A stretch of DNA of 64,000 nt from Streptomyces sp. AC1-42W (lineage in GTDB: Bacteria; Actinomycetota; Actinomycetes; Streptomycetales; Streptomycetaceae), in the NCBI RefSeq assembly GCF_003248355.1, contig NZ_QKWY01000001.1, forward strand, positions 3,881,786-3,945,785, read 5' to 3'. The notes beneath the pieces were generated by a model. That model made no database searches. It was not told the DNA's origin and saw only the letters and a program-made list of their open reading frames with translations. The position numbers were made by a program, and so were the translations under genes. Positions 53,854-63,961 of the stretch are shown here, one piece after another (position 1 is the stretch's first letter; every line of letters starts with the position of its first letter).

Positions 53854-54386
53854 GCCTCGGAGAGGGCACCGACGATTTGCGTGTTCACGCGCCTTGTGGA
53901 CGTCGTGAACGATGCCGGGCAGCCCAGATGCCGACGTGCCCACGAAATCCACGGACGGCGAAAGCACCGCCATGCGTCGGTAATCCATAAACACGTCTTG
54001 ACCTAGTGTCTTGTGATCTGGTTCATGTCACCTGAAGCTCTTTGGTTCGTTGGACACTGTGTGAACCTCTCTTCGGAACAGGCCGCGGAATTGCGGACGT
54101 TGGCGGCGGACCGGCATGTGACTGCGGATGTGGCTCTGCGAGCCCGCATCGTGTTGTGGGCGGGCGAGGGCCGCCGCCGTAAGGACATCGCCGAACTGGC
54201 GGGGGTGTCCGCCCGAACGGTGGACCGCACCAGGACCCGGTACGTGGAGAACGGTGTGGCGGGCCTGGTGGAAAGGAAGCGCGGTGGCGGAAAGGAGCAG
54301 GTGCCGCCGCAGACCCGCAGCCGGGTGATCGCGCTGACGCGGATGACTCCGCCACCGGAATCGGGACTGTCGCACTGGTCCACGCG
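53854..54386. other. Unrepeated centre of palindrome
   Basis: The 533 bp between the inner ends of the two IS4 copies comprise 150 bp of unassigned DNA (53854-54003), then the IS630 left end with the N-terminal transposase codons. I see no telomere-like hairpin cluster and no gene in the first 150 bp. Confidence 0.7.
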
Positions 54387-55917
54387 CAACGTCACTCTAT
54401 TAGATGGCCGTCGCCATGTCTTTGAGTGTCGGTGACGTCGTTTCCTGCGGGGCGAGTTGCAGGGGTCTCGGCTTCGCCCGCGGCTTGCGTGGTCGTCGTT
54501 CTTCGGGGAAGAGCGAGAGGCTGATCGTGTGGGTGACCTTGGTGGTGGCGGGCTCGTCCGGTTTGAGGGTGCGGTATCCGGTGGTGCTGCGTTTGGTGGC
54601 GCGGGGTGCGGCACGTCCGGGGCGGGGACGGACGGCCTCGCGGGTCAGGTCGGCCTGGATGTCACGGATCCTGGCGGCCAGTTGCCGAGGGGGGAAAGTC
54701 CGCGCCGACGGAACGTCGGGCGGCGGCGAGGGTGTTCTTGAAGCTGATGTGCGAGACGGGGAGGTTCGCGTGGTGGGCGGCGTCCACGGCCAGGTCGTGT
54801 ACGGCCTGGTAGACGCAGAGCATGGCCCACAGTTCCTGCTCGACCATGGCGGGACTGTTGGACCGGAGGGTCGCGGTGCGTCCTCCCCGCTGTTCGATCT
54901 TGATGTGCTTGAAGATCGTCTCGCTGGTCCAGCGGGCGGTGTACAGCTCTGCCAGCTCTGCGGCGGGTGCCGCCTCGGGGTCCAGGAGCGTGGTGATCAG
55001 GCAGAACAGCTCCGAGGTCTCCTCACTGTCGCCGTCCGCGCCGATCGTGGTGGTGACCACGGTGTACTCCACGGCGCGCACGGTGATCCGGGCGCCGCGC
55101 GGCCCGTTCAGGCGGGTGAGGAAGGTGCCGTCGGCCAGAACCTCATGCGGCCGCAGGGTGAAGGAATCCGAGACCCGCCACAGGAGTTCGGCCCCGGTGA
55201 CCGCGGCTGCCCGCCACAGCTCATAGGCTGGAAAGCCCCGGTCGGCCATCAACAGGATGCCTTCCCGCAGGTGCACCAGGAGGCGGGCGGCCAAGGTGCG
55301 CTCGCCGACGGCGAAGGAGTCGAAGACCGCACCGATCAACGCCTTCGTGCCGCACTCCACCAGCGCGAGGAGCCTCACCTGCGGGTACGGTCCAGGCCGA
55401 TTTCCGTTGGAGGCACGGGTGTAGGCGGCAGCGTTCGCCTCGCTGTCAGGAACGTCCAGCAGTGTGCCGTCCATGGAGGTCAGCCGCAGCCCGCGCCAGA
55501 AAGCCCCCGGCGTGGCCGCAGTGCCGGTGCAACCGGCGACCCGGTCGAAGAGCAGTCGCAGCGGCCCCGCACCCAGCCGGGCCCGCGCCGTTGTCAGAGA
55601 CCCCGTGCGCGCCGGACGCCACACCTCCCGCGCCCGGCGCGGCCAGTGCTCCACCAACTCCCGCAGCACCAGGCCGTATCCGTCACCGCTGAACAGCCAC
55701 ATCGTCAGGACGAAATACACCATCAGCCGGGCCGGCAACGACCGGGTCCGCTCCTCGCGCGCCCCCGCCTCATCGACCACGAAGTCGACCAGCTCGGGCG
55801 TGAACGTACGCGACAGCACCCCCATCCGGACCCGCTCCGGGTACGTCTCACCAACTATGTGATCTCTCGGCACAAGACCGAGACTCTACGCGATCATGAA
55901 CTAAGCGAGCGACGTTG
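54387..55917 (-). mobile_element. IS4-family element, right-arm copy
   Basis: The ends are CAACGTCACTC (54387) and CAACGTCGCTC read inward from 55917. GGTCCACGCG is duplicated on both sides, so this copy sits at its original insertion site. The base at 54394 differs from its mirror at 53846. Confidence 0.85.
54400..55873 (-). CDS. IS4-family transposase, right-arm copy
   Basis: The inverted counterpart of 52367-53840, with the same catalytic residues and the same six-base run shifting the frame near 54687. Confidence 0.8.
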
Positions 55918-56766
55918 GGTCCACGCGCACACTGGCCGATCACCTGAAGCGGCGCGAGGGCATCAAGGTGTCCTTCCACTACATCGCCCGTGTCTGGCGG
56001 GAGGAGAACCTGAAGCCGCACCGGTCGGGCACTTTCAAACTGTCGAAAGACCCGGCGTTCGCGGAGAAGGTCGCCGATATCGTCGGTCTGTACCTGGACC
56101 CGCCCGGGGGCGCTGTCGTCCTGTCGGTCGACGAGAAGACGCAGGTGCAGGCGTTGGACAGGACCCAGCCGGTGCTGCCCGTGGCCTTCGCCGCCACCGA
56201 GAAGCGCACCCACGACTACGTGCGGCACGGCACCACGAACCTGTTCGCCGCGCTGAATATCGCCACCGGCGAAGTACTCGGCGAATGCAAGCCGAACCGG
56301 AACGGGGCGAACTTCCTGGCCTTCCTGAAGAAGGTGGTGAAACCGCACGCCGGCAAGGAGATCCATATCGTGCTGGACAACCTGTCCACGCACACCACCC
56401 CGGACGTGATGGCGTGGCTGGAGAAGAACCCTCACGTGCACTTCCATTTCACCCCCGTCGGCTCTTCCTGGCTGAACCAGATCGAGATCTGGTTCGGGAT
56501 CATCACCCGGCAGTCCATCCGTCGCGGCACCTTCTCCAGTGTCCACGTCCTGGTCAAGCAGATCCGCGACTACATCAACTCCTGGAACCAGAACCCGAAA
56601 CCCTTCACCTGGACCGCGACCACCGGCGAGATCCTCGCAAAGGTCCGGCTCGTCGCGACCAGAGTGAGGAAACTCGTCAATAACAACTCGAACTGACACG
56701 AACCGGATCACAAGACACTAGGCCGTTTCTTACGGGTCAGCGACCAGCCAGTGGTGTAATGGGTCC

Positions 56767-57078
56767 ATGCGGCGTGAGAACTGTACGACCAGGAACCACA
56801 TAGAGGTGTGGCGTCAACGTACCCTGCCTGGAGCCCCAGAGCAGGTGAGGTTCTGGGCAGTGTTGCGTGGTTCGCTCCTCCCTCTCTTGGTCTGGGCTGT
56901 CGTCGCATGCGTCGTGTACTTCGTCTACGGCCCAGTCGTGGCGGTGATCCTCGGCGGACTCTTCACAGTGTCGTTCTTCGTGGGGTTCGGGCTCCGCCGC
57001 AGAGCCGGACACTCCGTTCGCTGCAGCATCTACGGTGCCGTGGGCGGCGTGCTCGACAAGTCCGTGGCCGGGTTCTGA
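56767..57078 (+). CDS. 103-aa membrane protein, right-arm copy
   Basis: Identical translation to 51162-51473. Confidence 0.4.
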   Translation: MRRENCTTRNHIEVWRQRTLPGAPEQVRFWAVLRGSLLPLLVWAVVACVVYFVYGPVVAVILGGLFTVSFFVGFGLRRRAGHSVRCSIYGAVGGVLDKSVAGF

Positions 57079-57183
57079 GGCGTTGCGGCGAAGGCTGCCC
57101 GCGTTGTACGGGTGTGTTGACTGACGCCCAGTGGGCCTGGATCGAGCCTTTGCTGTCGGCCCGGACTCCTCGTAGAGGTGGTA

Positions 57184-58061
57184 AGGGCTGTCCCGTAAAT
57201 GATCTCTGAGCCGCCTTGGGCGTGGTTGGCCGTTGTGCGGGCCGTGCGTCTATCCGGCGAGGGCGAGGTTGTGCATCCGGGCAATGCCGAGCATGGCGTG
57301 GTGGACTCCGTCGCCTTTGAGGCGGCAGTCGCGGAGGATCTTCCAGGTCTTCATGCGCGCGAAGACGTGCTCGACGCGGGCGCGGACCTGCTTGTGGGAC
57401 TTGTTGTGTGCTTCCTTCCAGTCCGGAAGGTCTTCGCCCTTGCGTCGGCGGTGGGGCATGACGAGCCCGGTGCCGGGATAGCCGCCGTCGGCGATCGTGA
57501 GTGTTCTGCCGACGGCGGCTTTGGCGCCGGATTCCTCCCATGCCTTGCAGTCGTTGCGGTTTCCGGCAAGCGGCCGGCCCACCACGACGACCAGGCGGGT
57601 GTCGGCGTCGATGACGACCTGATGGTTGGTCGAGTACCGGTAATTCTTGGACTGCTCCGCCACCGTGTGGTCCCGGGTGGGGACCAGGGTGCCGTCCACG
57701 ATGAGGACGGTGTCCTTGGCGAACCGCTTGCGGGGCTGGAGCGCGAGCATCGGCCCGAGGTGGTCGATGATGCGGTCCGCTGCCGACTTGGACACCCCGA
57801 AGAGCGGGGCGAGCTGGCGCATCGTCAAGTTTGTGCGCCAGTACGCCGCGACCAGCAGAGCCCGGTCCTCCAGCGGGAGGCTCCACGGCCGGCCCCTGCG
57901 GACCGCATCCGCACCCTCGCGCCGCAGTACGGTCACCAGCTTGCCGAACAGGCGAGGGCTCAGCCCGGTGAACGGGGCTATCCAGGACGGCTCCGACGCC
58001 GTGATCACACCAGCCACCGCAAGATCATCTCACCCGTGACCAGCAGTTACGGGACAACCCT
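57184..58061 (-). mobile_element. IS5-family element, MITE-matching ends (right-arm copy)
   Basis: Mirror of 50179-51056. The transposase is intact at 57250-58017. Confidence 0.85.
57250..58017 (-). CDS. DDE transposase, right-arm copy
   Basis: Identical 255-aa translation to 50223-50990, with the same DDE residues. Confidence 0.85.
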   Translation of the reverse strand: MAGVITASEPSWIAPFTGLSPRLFGKLVTVLRREGADAVRRGRPWSLPLEDRALLVAAYWRTNLTMRQLAPLFGVSKSAADRIIDHLGPMLALQPRKRFAKDTVLIVDGTLVPTRDHTVAEQSKNYRYSTNHQVVIDADTRLVVVVGRPLAGNRNDCKAWEESGAKAAVGRTLTIADGGYPGTGLVMPHRRRKGEDLPDWKEAHNKSHKQVRARVEHVFARMKTWKILRDCRLKGDGVHHAMLGIARMHNLALAG

Positions 58062-58091
58062 TAGGTGGCGTGACCAACGGCGGGTCATCCA

Positions 58092-58616
58092 ATGCCATCC
58101 CTTGGAAGTACCGCACGGGATCTCCGTGGATGGATCTACCCGCGGAGTTCGGTTCTTGGAAGGGCAACAAAGATCCACCTTGCATCCGATGGCAACTGTC
58201 GGCCTCTGGCTTTCTTGGTCACAGCGGGGCAGGCCGATAACGCGCCCGCCTTCATCGACGTGATGGCACGGATCCGAATTCCCCGTAGCATTGGACGTCC
58301 CTGCACCAGGCCGGATGTGGTTCTTGCTGATATGGCGTACTCCTCCAGAGCCATCCACGAGCACCTGCGACGACGGGGAATCCGGACAGTCATCCCGGTC
58401 CCAGCGGACCAGCGGGGGCACCGGCTCCGTCGCGGCAGCTGCGGCGGCCGGCCACCCGCCTTCGACCGTGAGGCATACAAGCAGCGCAACACCGTCGAGC
58501 GGTGCATCAACCGCCTCAAACAGTGGCGAGGAATCAACACCCGCTACGAGAAGACCGCCACCGTCTACCTGGCCGAACTCCACGTCGTGGCCATCTTCAT
58601 CTGGTCAGCACGATGA
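58092..58616 (+). pseudogene. IS5-family transposase remnant, right-arm copy
   Basis: Identical translation to 49624-50148, the C-terminal part only. Confidence 0.7.
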
Positions 58617-59212
58617 TCCGACAGAAACGGCCTAAGCCGGGTTCATCTCGATCCACGTGGAACCGATGCCCGCCGCCAAACGCCTCAGACCACCCGCAAT
58701 CCACGTCGTCACAGTCCGACGCCCCCGCCTGATCGCGGGCACAGATGCCGCCGCTGGGTTCCCAGACTGCGGCATTACTATGTTTTGAGCGGACAGGCCG
58801 TAACACCGGGCGTTCTGACGTCTCAGCGGCTGCTGACCGTCGCGCTGGAAGTCTGCTACCAATGCCACCGCGCGTCCAGGGGCTCGTTGTCCTTGCACAG
58901 AACTGGGACTGGGTCCTTCGGTGGTTCTGCCCGGGCGGCGAACGCCCGTCGTGCTGCGGGTGACGGATGCGAAGGTTCGGCCTGCCGGGGCAGGTGATGT
59001 GGATGGACCAAGCCCAGCGAGATCCATTTGAGATGGGGCTCCGCTATGTGCTGCCTCCTATGGCGGGAGCCAACAGATGCCGGCCTGGTCAGAACTGCGG
59101 TCTCGCGCGCGATCCTCGATCTTGCCGGGCGACGGGTGGCTACCCCGGCGTGCCTCGGGTGGGCAGGGCCTCAGTATGGGGGGATCCTGCAACCCCAGGT
59201 GGGGCGTCTCTA

Positions 59213-59635
59213 TCACGGCGGTTGGGGTCGGGGCTGCTGAAGAACGGTCAGGGCCTCGTCGATCTGGCCGAGGCCGATGAGGTAACCAGCCAAGTCATGA
59301 CTGTTCCGGTCGGCATGCCGTTGAAGGACGGTGACGGCTTCCTCTGTGCGACCGGCATCGGCAGGAAGCCCGGCGATGTGCCCCGCCGCATACCACGTAA
59401 CACTTTCGGGGTGGGCGCAGGTCCGTTCAACCGCCTCGTCGACCCCCGTGCGGGCGGCGATCAGCGGCAACCGTATCCAGTACAACTCCCACTCGTCCTC
59501 CTCCCCCCTGTGCTTGCCGTCGAGAGCTTCGAGGTGGCCAGGCCGTCGCAGGGATGGGGCGAAGTCGCTGAGCCGCTCCGTGCGTTTCCGCTCTTGCTGC
59601 TGACCGTCCACCGGAAGCCAGTCCGGCCATGCCAC
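59213..59635 (-). CDS. TPR-like hypothetical protein, right-arm copy
   Basis: Identical 140-aa translation to 48605-49027. Confidence 0.45.
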   Translation of the reverse strand: MAWPDWLPVDGQQQERKRTERLSDFAPSLRRPGHLEALDGKHRGEEDEWELYWIRLPLIAARTGVDEAVERTCAHPESVTWYAAGHIAGLPADAGRTEEAVTVLQRHADRNSHDLAGYLIGLGQIDEALTVLQQPRPQPP

Positions 59636-59780
59636 AGGCTGGTATCACTCTCCCGTGTCGAGGCCAGCAGGTCCGCCGCGTAGAGACATCGCCGTAGGGC
59701 TGAAAGCAGCTGGCGGAAGCGTAGGTGGGGTGTAGCCGATGCAGGGGCGGGGACCGATGAATCGGCCCGCCCGTCGTGTC

Positions 59781-60071
59781 CTAGTTGCTGGGCGCCGGTG
59801 TGGGCATCCCCTCGGCCGGGACCCCCTCTTCGGTCGCCGCGAAGGACGGGTGGACCTCGCATTCCTCTGGCATCTCCTCGGAAGGAACCGCACAGTTCGA
59901 AGGATCGACTGCGGGCTCGTTCTGGGACACCTGCTCCTGCTTGGCCCCGTCCTTCGTGGACTCCGAACTGGGGGATGCAGGCGTGTCGCCCGAAGAGGCT
60001 GAGCACGCAGTTGAACCCAACAGAACGAGCAGAGCAACGGCGGTGGAAGCGACAGCAGTGCGGATACGCAT
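59781..60071 (-). CDS. Small lipoprotein, right-arm copy
   Basis: Identical 96-aa translation to 48168-48458. The single-base contraction near 59730 falls outside the coding region. Confidence 0.6.
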   Translation of the reverse strand: MRIRTAVASTAVALLVLLGSTACSASSGDTPASPSSESTKDGAKQEQVSQNEPAVDPSNCAVPSEEMPEECEVHPSFAATEEGVPAEGMPTPAPSN

Positions 60072-60362
60072 GAGAAATTCCCCCCAAAAGCAGACGTACT
60101 GGCACGGCGCTCGCCAGTCGATCAACCATGCCACCGAGCGCCGCGTTGGTGACGTGGAAAATGTGAAGCAATCGTGCGCACAGCTGGCGGGTACGCGGCG
60201 AACAGACAGTCGACATCCCCAGACCGCTGACACGCACGCGGTGAGCAGCCCCCTGCGGTGCTAGGGCTCTGGCTCAGCTTCCTTGGTCGGTATCGGTGAG
60301 CTACTGGGCTGGGGCCTGTTCAATCACATCGCGCCTGGTTGCACGCCCGCTAGCGTGTCCGG

Positions 60363-60857
60363 ATGCCGTCTGTGAAACTGCGTCATTCAGTCCGCGCAAT
60401 CATCCTCGACAAGGACGGGCGAGTCCTTCTCTGCCGGTTCGCGATTCCAGAGCCGACGGGAACCGTGGTGTGGGCCACTCCCGGCGGAGGGATCGAGCCG
60501 GGTGAAACGCCGCTTGCCGCGCTGAGCCGCGAACTGCAGGAGGAGGTCGGGCTTGCCGTCCCAGCCGATCCGCCGCACGTTTGGCACCAGGAAGTTGTGG
60601 CACCCGGACATGTCGAGGGATACGACGGCGTCATCAACGACTATTTCCTCGTACGCACTGCCGCATTCAAGCCGCGCGGAACCCTGTCCGACGACCAGCT
60701 CGCCGCAGAGTGCATCAGCGGTCTGAAGTGGTGGCGCCCTCACGAAATCGCGTCCTATGCCGGTTCGGACCTGTTCTCCCCGCGCGACCTCGCGTCTTCC
60801 CTGACGACGCTGATCACCGCCGGTACTCCGTCCCGGCCGATCCGGCTCGGCCTGTGA
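60363..60857 (+). CDS. Nudix hydrolase, right-arm copy
   Basis: Identical 164-aa translation to 47382-47876, with the Nudix box intact and the same TAGCGT box before the ATG. Confidence 0.85.
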   Translation: MPSVKLRHSVRAIILDKDGRVLLCRFAIPEPTGTVVWATPGGGIEPGETPLAALSRELQEEVGLAVPADPPHVWHQEVVAPGHVEGYDGVINDYFLVRTAAFKPRGTLSDDQLAAECISGLKWWRPHEIASYAGSDLFSPRDLASSLTTLITAGTPSRPIRLGL

Positions 60858-60872
60858 ACAGGCACTTCCTGC

Positions 60873-61426
60873 ATGGAGAGAGCTGGGCTCGCTTCCGCAG
60901 GGGCAAGGCGGCAACGTGAGGCGGCCTGCCTTCTAGAGACTTCGCCGTCACTGTGGTCGCGAGCTCCCGCACTATGGCCGGCGCTGGCAGGGATTCGCAC
61001 TCACAGCGACGCGGCCGCCTCCGGGTATCGGACGAGTCTTCGTACCGGGCATCGGCTCGCATCGTTGGCCGGGTCATCGACAACGCTTCCCGGTGGTCGG
61101 CAGACTGTCGGGAAGACAGACGCCGACGCTGGAGGCGACGTCCTTTGCTGTTGACGATCGGCGGTGTCGCCATCGCCCTGTGGCTTGTCCTCTTCATGTG
61201 GGTCGGCCGGCGTCGGCGCAAACATGGCGGTGGTGGAGCGTCGGCTGTGGAGACATGGGGCGAGCTCTTCCATCCATCGCAGCGTCATGTCCGACAAGAG
61301 CGGGAACGCCAACTCACCTGCCGAGACGACGCCGACTCCGGTGCGCCGCCCAACTCTGTCGACTTCGACTCCGGCAAGGCGTTCATCCGCCTCGGGCAGG
61401 GACGCGCGAGCAGGCCCGACGCGTAG
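60873..61426 (+). pseudogene. DUF6191-like protein, shifted copy
   Basis: Same as 46812-47366, except one base fewer in a short G run near 61131 separates the N-terminal portion from the membrane helix and the C-terminal domain. It is probably a consensus error. Confidence 0.5.
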
Positions 61427-61431
61427 TTAGG

Positions 61432-62132
61432 TCACCGGGTGGGCGCGCTGTCCAGGTTTGCCGTGTCCGGCGTTGTGCGTGCGAGGGATTCGCCGAGGGC
61501 CGCCACCGCGTCCGTGAGCTGGTCCATCGCATCGGTCAGGGAGCGGACGGGTCGGCCTGCCAGGCGACGAACGCGCCGTCGAATCCGGCGATGGCGAAGT
61601 AGTCGAGGCGGTCGGCGACGGCCTGGGCGGTTTCGGGGCCGTAGGCGGCGAAGGAGTCGGCGATCATGCGGTTCATGTGGGCGCGGCCGTCACGCCGCAC
61701 CCGCGCGATGATCGCCTCGACCTCGCCGGCCTCCGCCGCGTCCATGACCTCGGCGTTCATGACCAGGATCAGGTGCAGCCGCAGGAAGTCGGGGTGGGCG
61801 AGGAAGACCTCGCCGGTGCGCTGGAGGTACCAGCCGAGCCGCTCGCGGACGCCGCGCTCGCGCGGTGGGCGTTCCTGGGCCTTCGCCATGTGCTCGAAGA
61901 ACGCGTGCGCGCCGCGCTCCATCACCGCGGACAGCAGCCCCGCCTTGGAGCGGAAGTGGTGGTAGACGGCGCTCTTGGGCACCCCTGAGACGCGGCTCAG
62001 TTCCGAGAGCGTCGTCGCCGCGAACCCGCGCTCGGCCATCAGGTGGGAGGCGGCCTCCAGGATCTCGTCCCGTGAGCGCCGTCCCCTGCGATTGCCGCTC
62101 TTGTCGCTCCTGGGTTCCACGCACCGAAGCAT
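61432..62132 (-). pseudogene. TetR regulator, shifted copy
   Basis: The first 195 aa match the intact TetR at 46105. A missing base near 61545 (GGG to GG) then shifts the frame after QADPS and gives an early stop at 61536, losing the last 35 residues. It is probably a consensus error. Confidence 0.7.
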
Positions 62133-62380
62133 ACCCAGGGGCGTGACCGGGGCAGTCCGGAGTCTTTGTCCGGGTATGCCGGGCGCTCGCGTGCCGTGGT
62201 TCCGCAGGGCTCGGCGGCCGGCCGAACCCTGAAGCCTAGGCGTCCGGGTTCGTTCCGCACGTTGATTCTGCTGTGCGGAATCCGTCCCGTATGCCCTTGA
62301 CCGGGCTGTTTGGGGCGTGTGACAGTCCCCACTATTGGACTGAACGACCGGTCCAAAACTTGGACGGCAAGGAGGCCGCC

Positions 62381-63921
62381 ATGCCCCAGAACTTCGACGC
62401 GGACGTCGCTGTCATCGGCTACGGCCCCACAGGGGTCGTCGGTGCTCTGACCCTCGCGCAGCAGGGCGCGAGCGTCCTCGCTCTTGAGCGCGACAGGGAC
62501 ATCTATCCGCGGGCCCGGGCCGTCACGGTCAACGACTGGACCATGCGGATCTTCCAGGGCCTCGGCATCGGCGCGCGCGTCGAGAAGGTCATCGACCCGC
62601 AGCGTGCGCTGCGCTGGGTGACCTATGACGGCGACGAGGTGATGCGCATCGAGCACCCGCCGTCGACGCTGGGGTCCGGCCCGCGCTTCTACAACATCTA
62701 CCAGCCGACCATGGAGAGCGAGCTGCGCGCCTGCGCGCAGGACCGGAGCGAGCTGATCTCGGTACGCTACGGCGCCGAGGTGACGGAGATCGAGCAGGAC
62801 GACTCCGGCGTCACGCTCACCACCACGGACACCGCGACCGGCGAGGTCACCCGCTACCGCACCCGGTACGCCGTCGCCGCCGACGGCGGCAGCAGCGCGA
62901 CCCGGCAGCGGCTCGGCATCCCGCTGCTCGGCGACACCGGCGAGACGACCTGGGTGGTCATCGACTGCCGGTCAAGCGCTGGTGGCCCGACCGCGACTTC
63001 CTCACCTTCTGGACGGACAAGGAACGCCCGGTCGTCGACATCGCCCTGTCGGCCGGCAACCACCGCTGGGAGATCCCGCTCAAGCCTCACGAGACCGAGG
63101 CCGACTTCCCGACCGCCGCCGAGGTGTGGCCGCTGCTGAAGGCGCTGGGGTGAGTGAGGACGACGTCGAGATCCATCAGCACGCCTTCTACCGCCACCAC
63201 GTGCGCATGGCCGAGACCTGGCGCTCGGGGCGCGTCTTCCTCGCCGGTGACGCCGCGCACCTGATGCCGCCGTGGGCGGGTGCCGGGATGCAGACCGGGA
63301 TGCGCGACGCGCACAACCTGGCTGGAAGCTGGGCCGCGTGCTCGCCGGACGGCTGCCCGAGTCCTGGCTCGACACCTACGAGGCGGAGCGCCGCCCGAAC
63401 GCCGCGTTCTACACCTCGCTCGCGGTGCAGCTCGGCCGGTGATCAAGCAGGAGATCTCCGACGACGAGCGCGCCGCGCTGTCCGCGCCGCCGCCGCAGGA
63501 CCTGTGCACGCCGTTCGAGCCGCCGCTGACCGCACCGCCGGTCCTGGAGGCCGGCTGCTGCGCGGCCCGCTCGGCGACACGAGCGTCGTCGGCCGGATGG
63601 TGCCCCAGCCGGTCGTCGGCGACACGGCGGGCCGGATGGCGCGCCTGGACGAGGTGCTGGGCGACGGGTTCGTGCTGTTGGCGACGACGTCGACCCTCGA
63701 CGCTGCTGAGCGAGGAGGAGCGCCGGCAGTGGGACGCGCTCGGCGCTCGCTACCGGGCGGTGCGCCCGCGGAGCGCGTACACCGAGGGCCCCGACGAGCT
63801 GGTCGACCTGGAGGGCGTGCTCGGGCCCTGGCTGCGCCGGTACGGCGCCCGCGCGGTGGCCGTGCGCCCGGACCGCTTCGTCGCCGCCGCCGACGTCAGC
63901 GGGCTCGCCGTCCCGGCCTGA
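62381..63921 (+). pseudogene. FAD hydroxylase, multiply shifted copy
   Basis: It starts normally (ATG 62381 after AAGGAGG) and matches the 515-aa enzyme at 44309-45856 up to VVIDCR. Seven one-base contractions at about 62970, 63147, 63320, 63438, 63554, 63680 and 63694 then break the frame repeatedly. The pieces HHVRMAETWRSGRVFLAGDA and the VSGLAVPA end are still recognisable. The pattern is that of unpolished sequence, not of natural decay. Confidence 0.8.
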
Positions 63922-63961
63922 GCCCGCCACCACACCCCGACTTTTCGAAGGAGAGCTCCCC

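Larger units (their letters stand above)
54061..56696 (+). pseudogene. IS630-family transposase split by IS4
   Basis: The N-terminal part (54061-54386) has the helix-turn-helix RRRKDIAELAGVSARTVDRT. After removing the IS4 and one 10-bp duplication, SHWSTR joins TLADHLKRREGIKV in frame, giving a 364-aa enzyme with the complete DDE triad (SVDEKT, VLDNLS, NQIEIWF). It is present only in this arm; the left arm has just the C-terminal part. It is inactive as it stands. Confidence 0.85.
54006..56718 (+). mobile_element. IS630-family element interrupted by IS4
   Basis: Terminal repeats GTGTCTTGTGATC are at both ends with TA flanks (54004-54005, 56719-56720). The IS4 element at 54387-55917 has inserted within the transposase, duplicating GGTCCACGCG (54377-54386, 55918-55927). 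Confidence 0.85.
56721..58631 (+). mobile_element. Defective IS5-family element, right-arm copy
   Basis: Mirror of 49609-51519, with TA flanks and the same internal IS. The transposase fragments lie at 57118-57182 and 58064-58616. Confidence 0.7.

Noticed and set aside
53854..54386. A Streptomyces telomere at the palindrome centre
   Set aside because: The stacked small palindromes typical of telomere ends are not present; the centre is IS-bounded.
62381..63921. A real pseudogene of the FAD hydroxylase
   Set aside because: All lesions are single-base losses in G or C runs relative to an otherwise identical intact copy, which points to consensus error.
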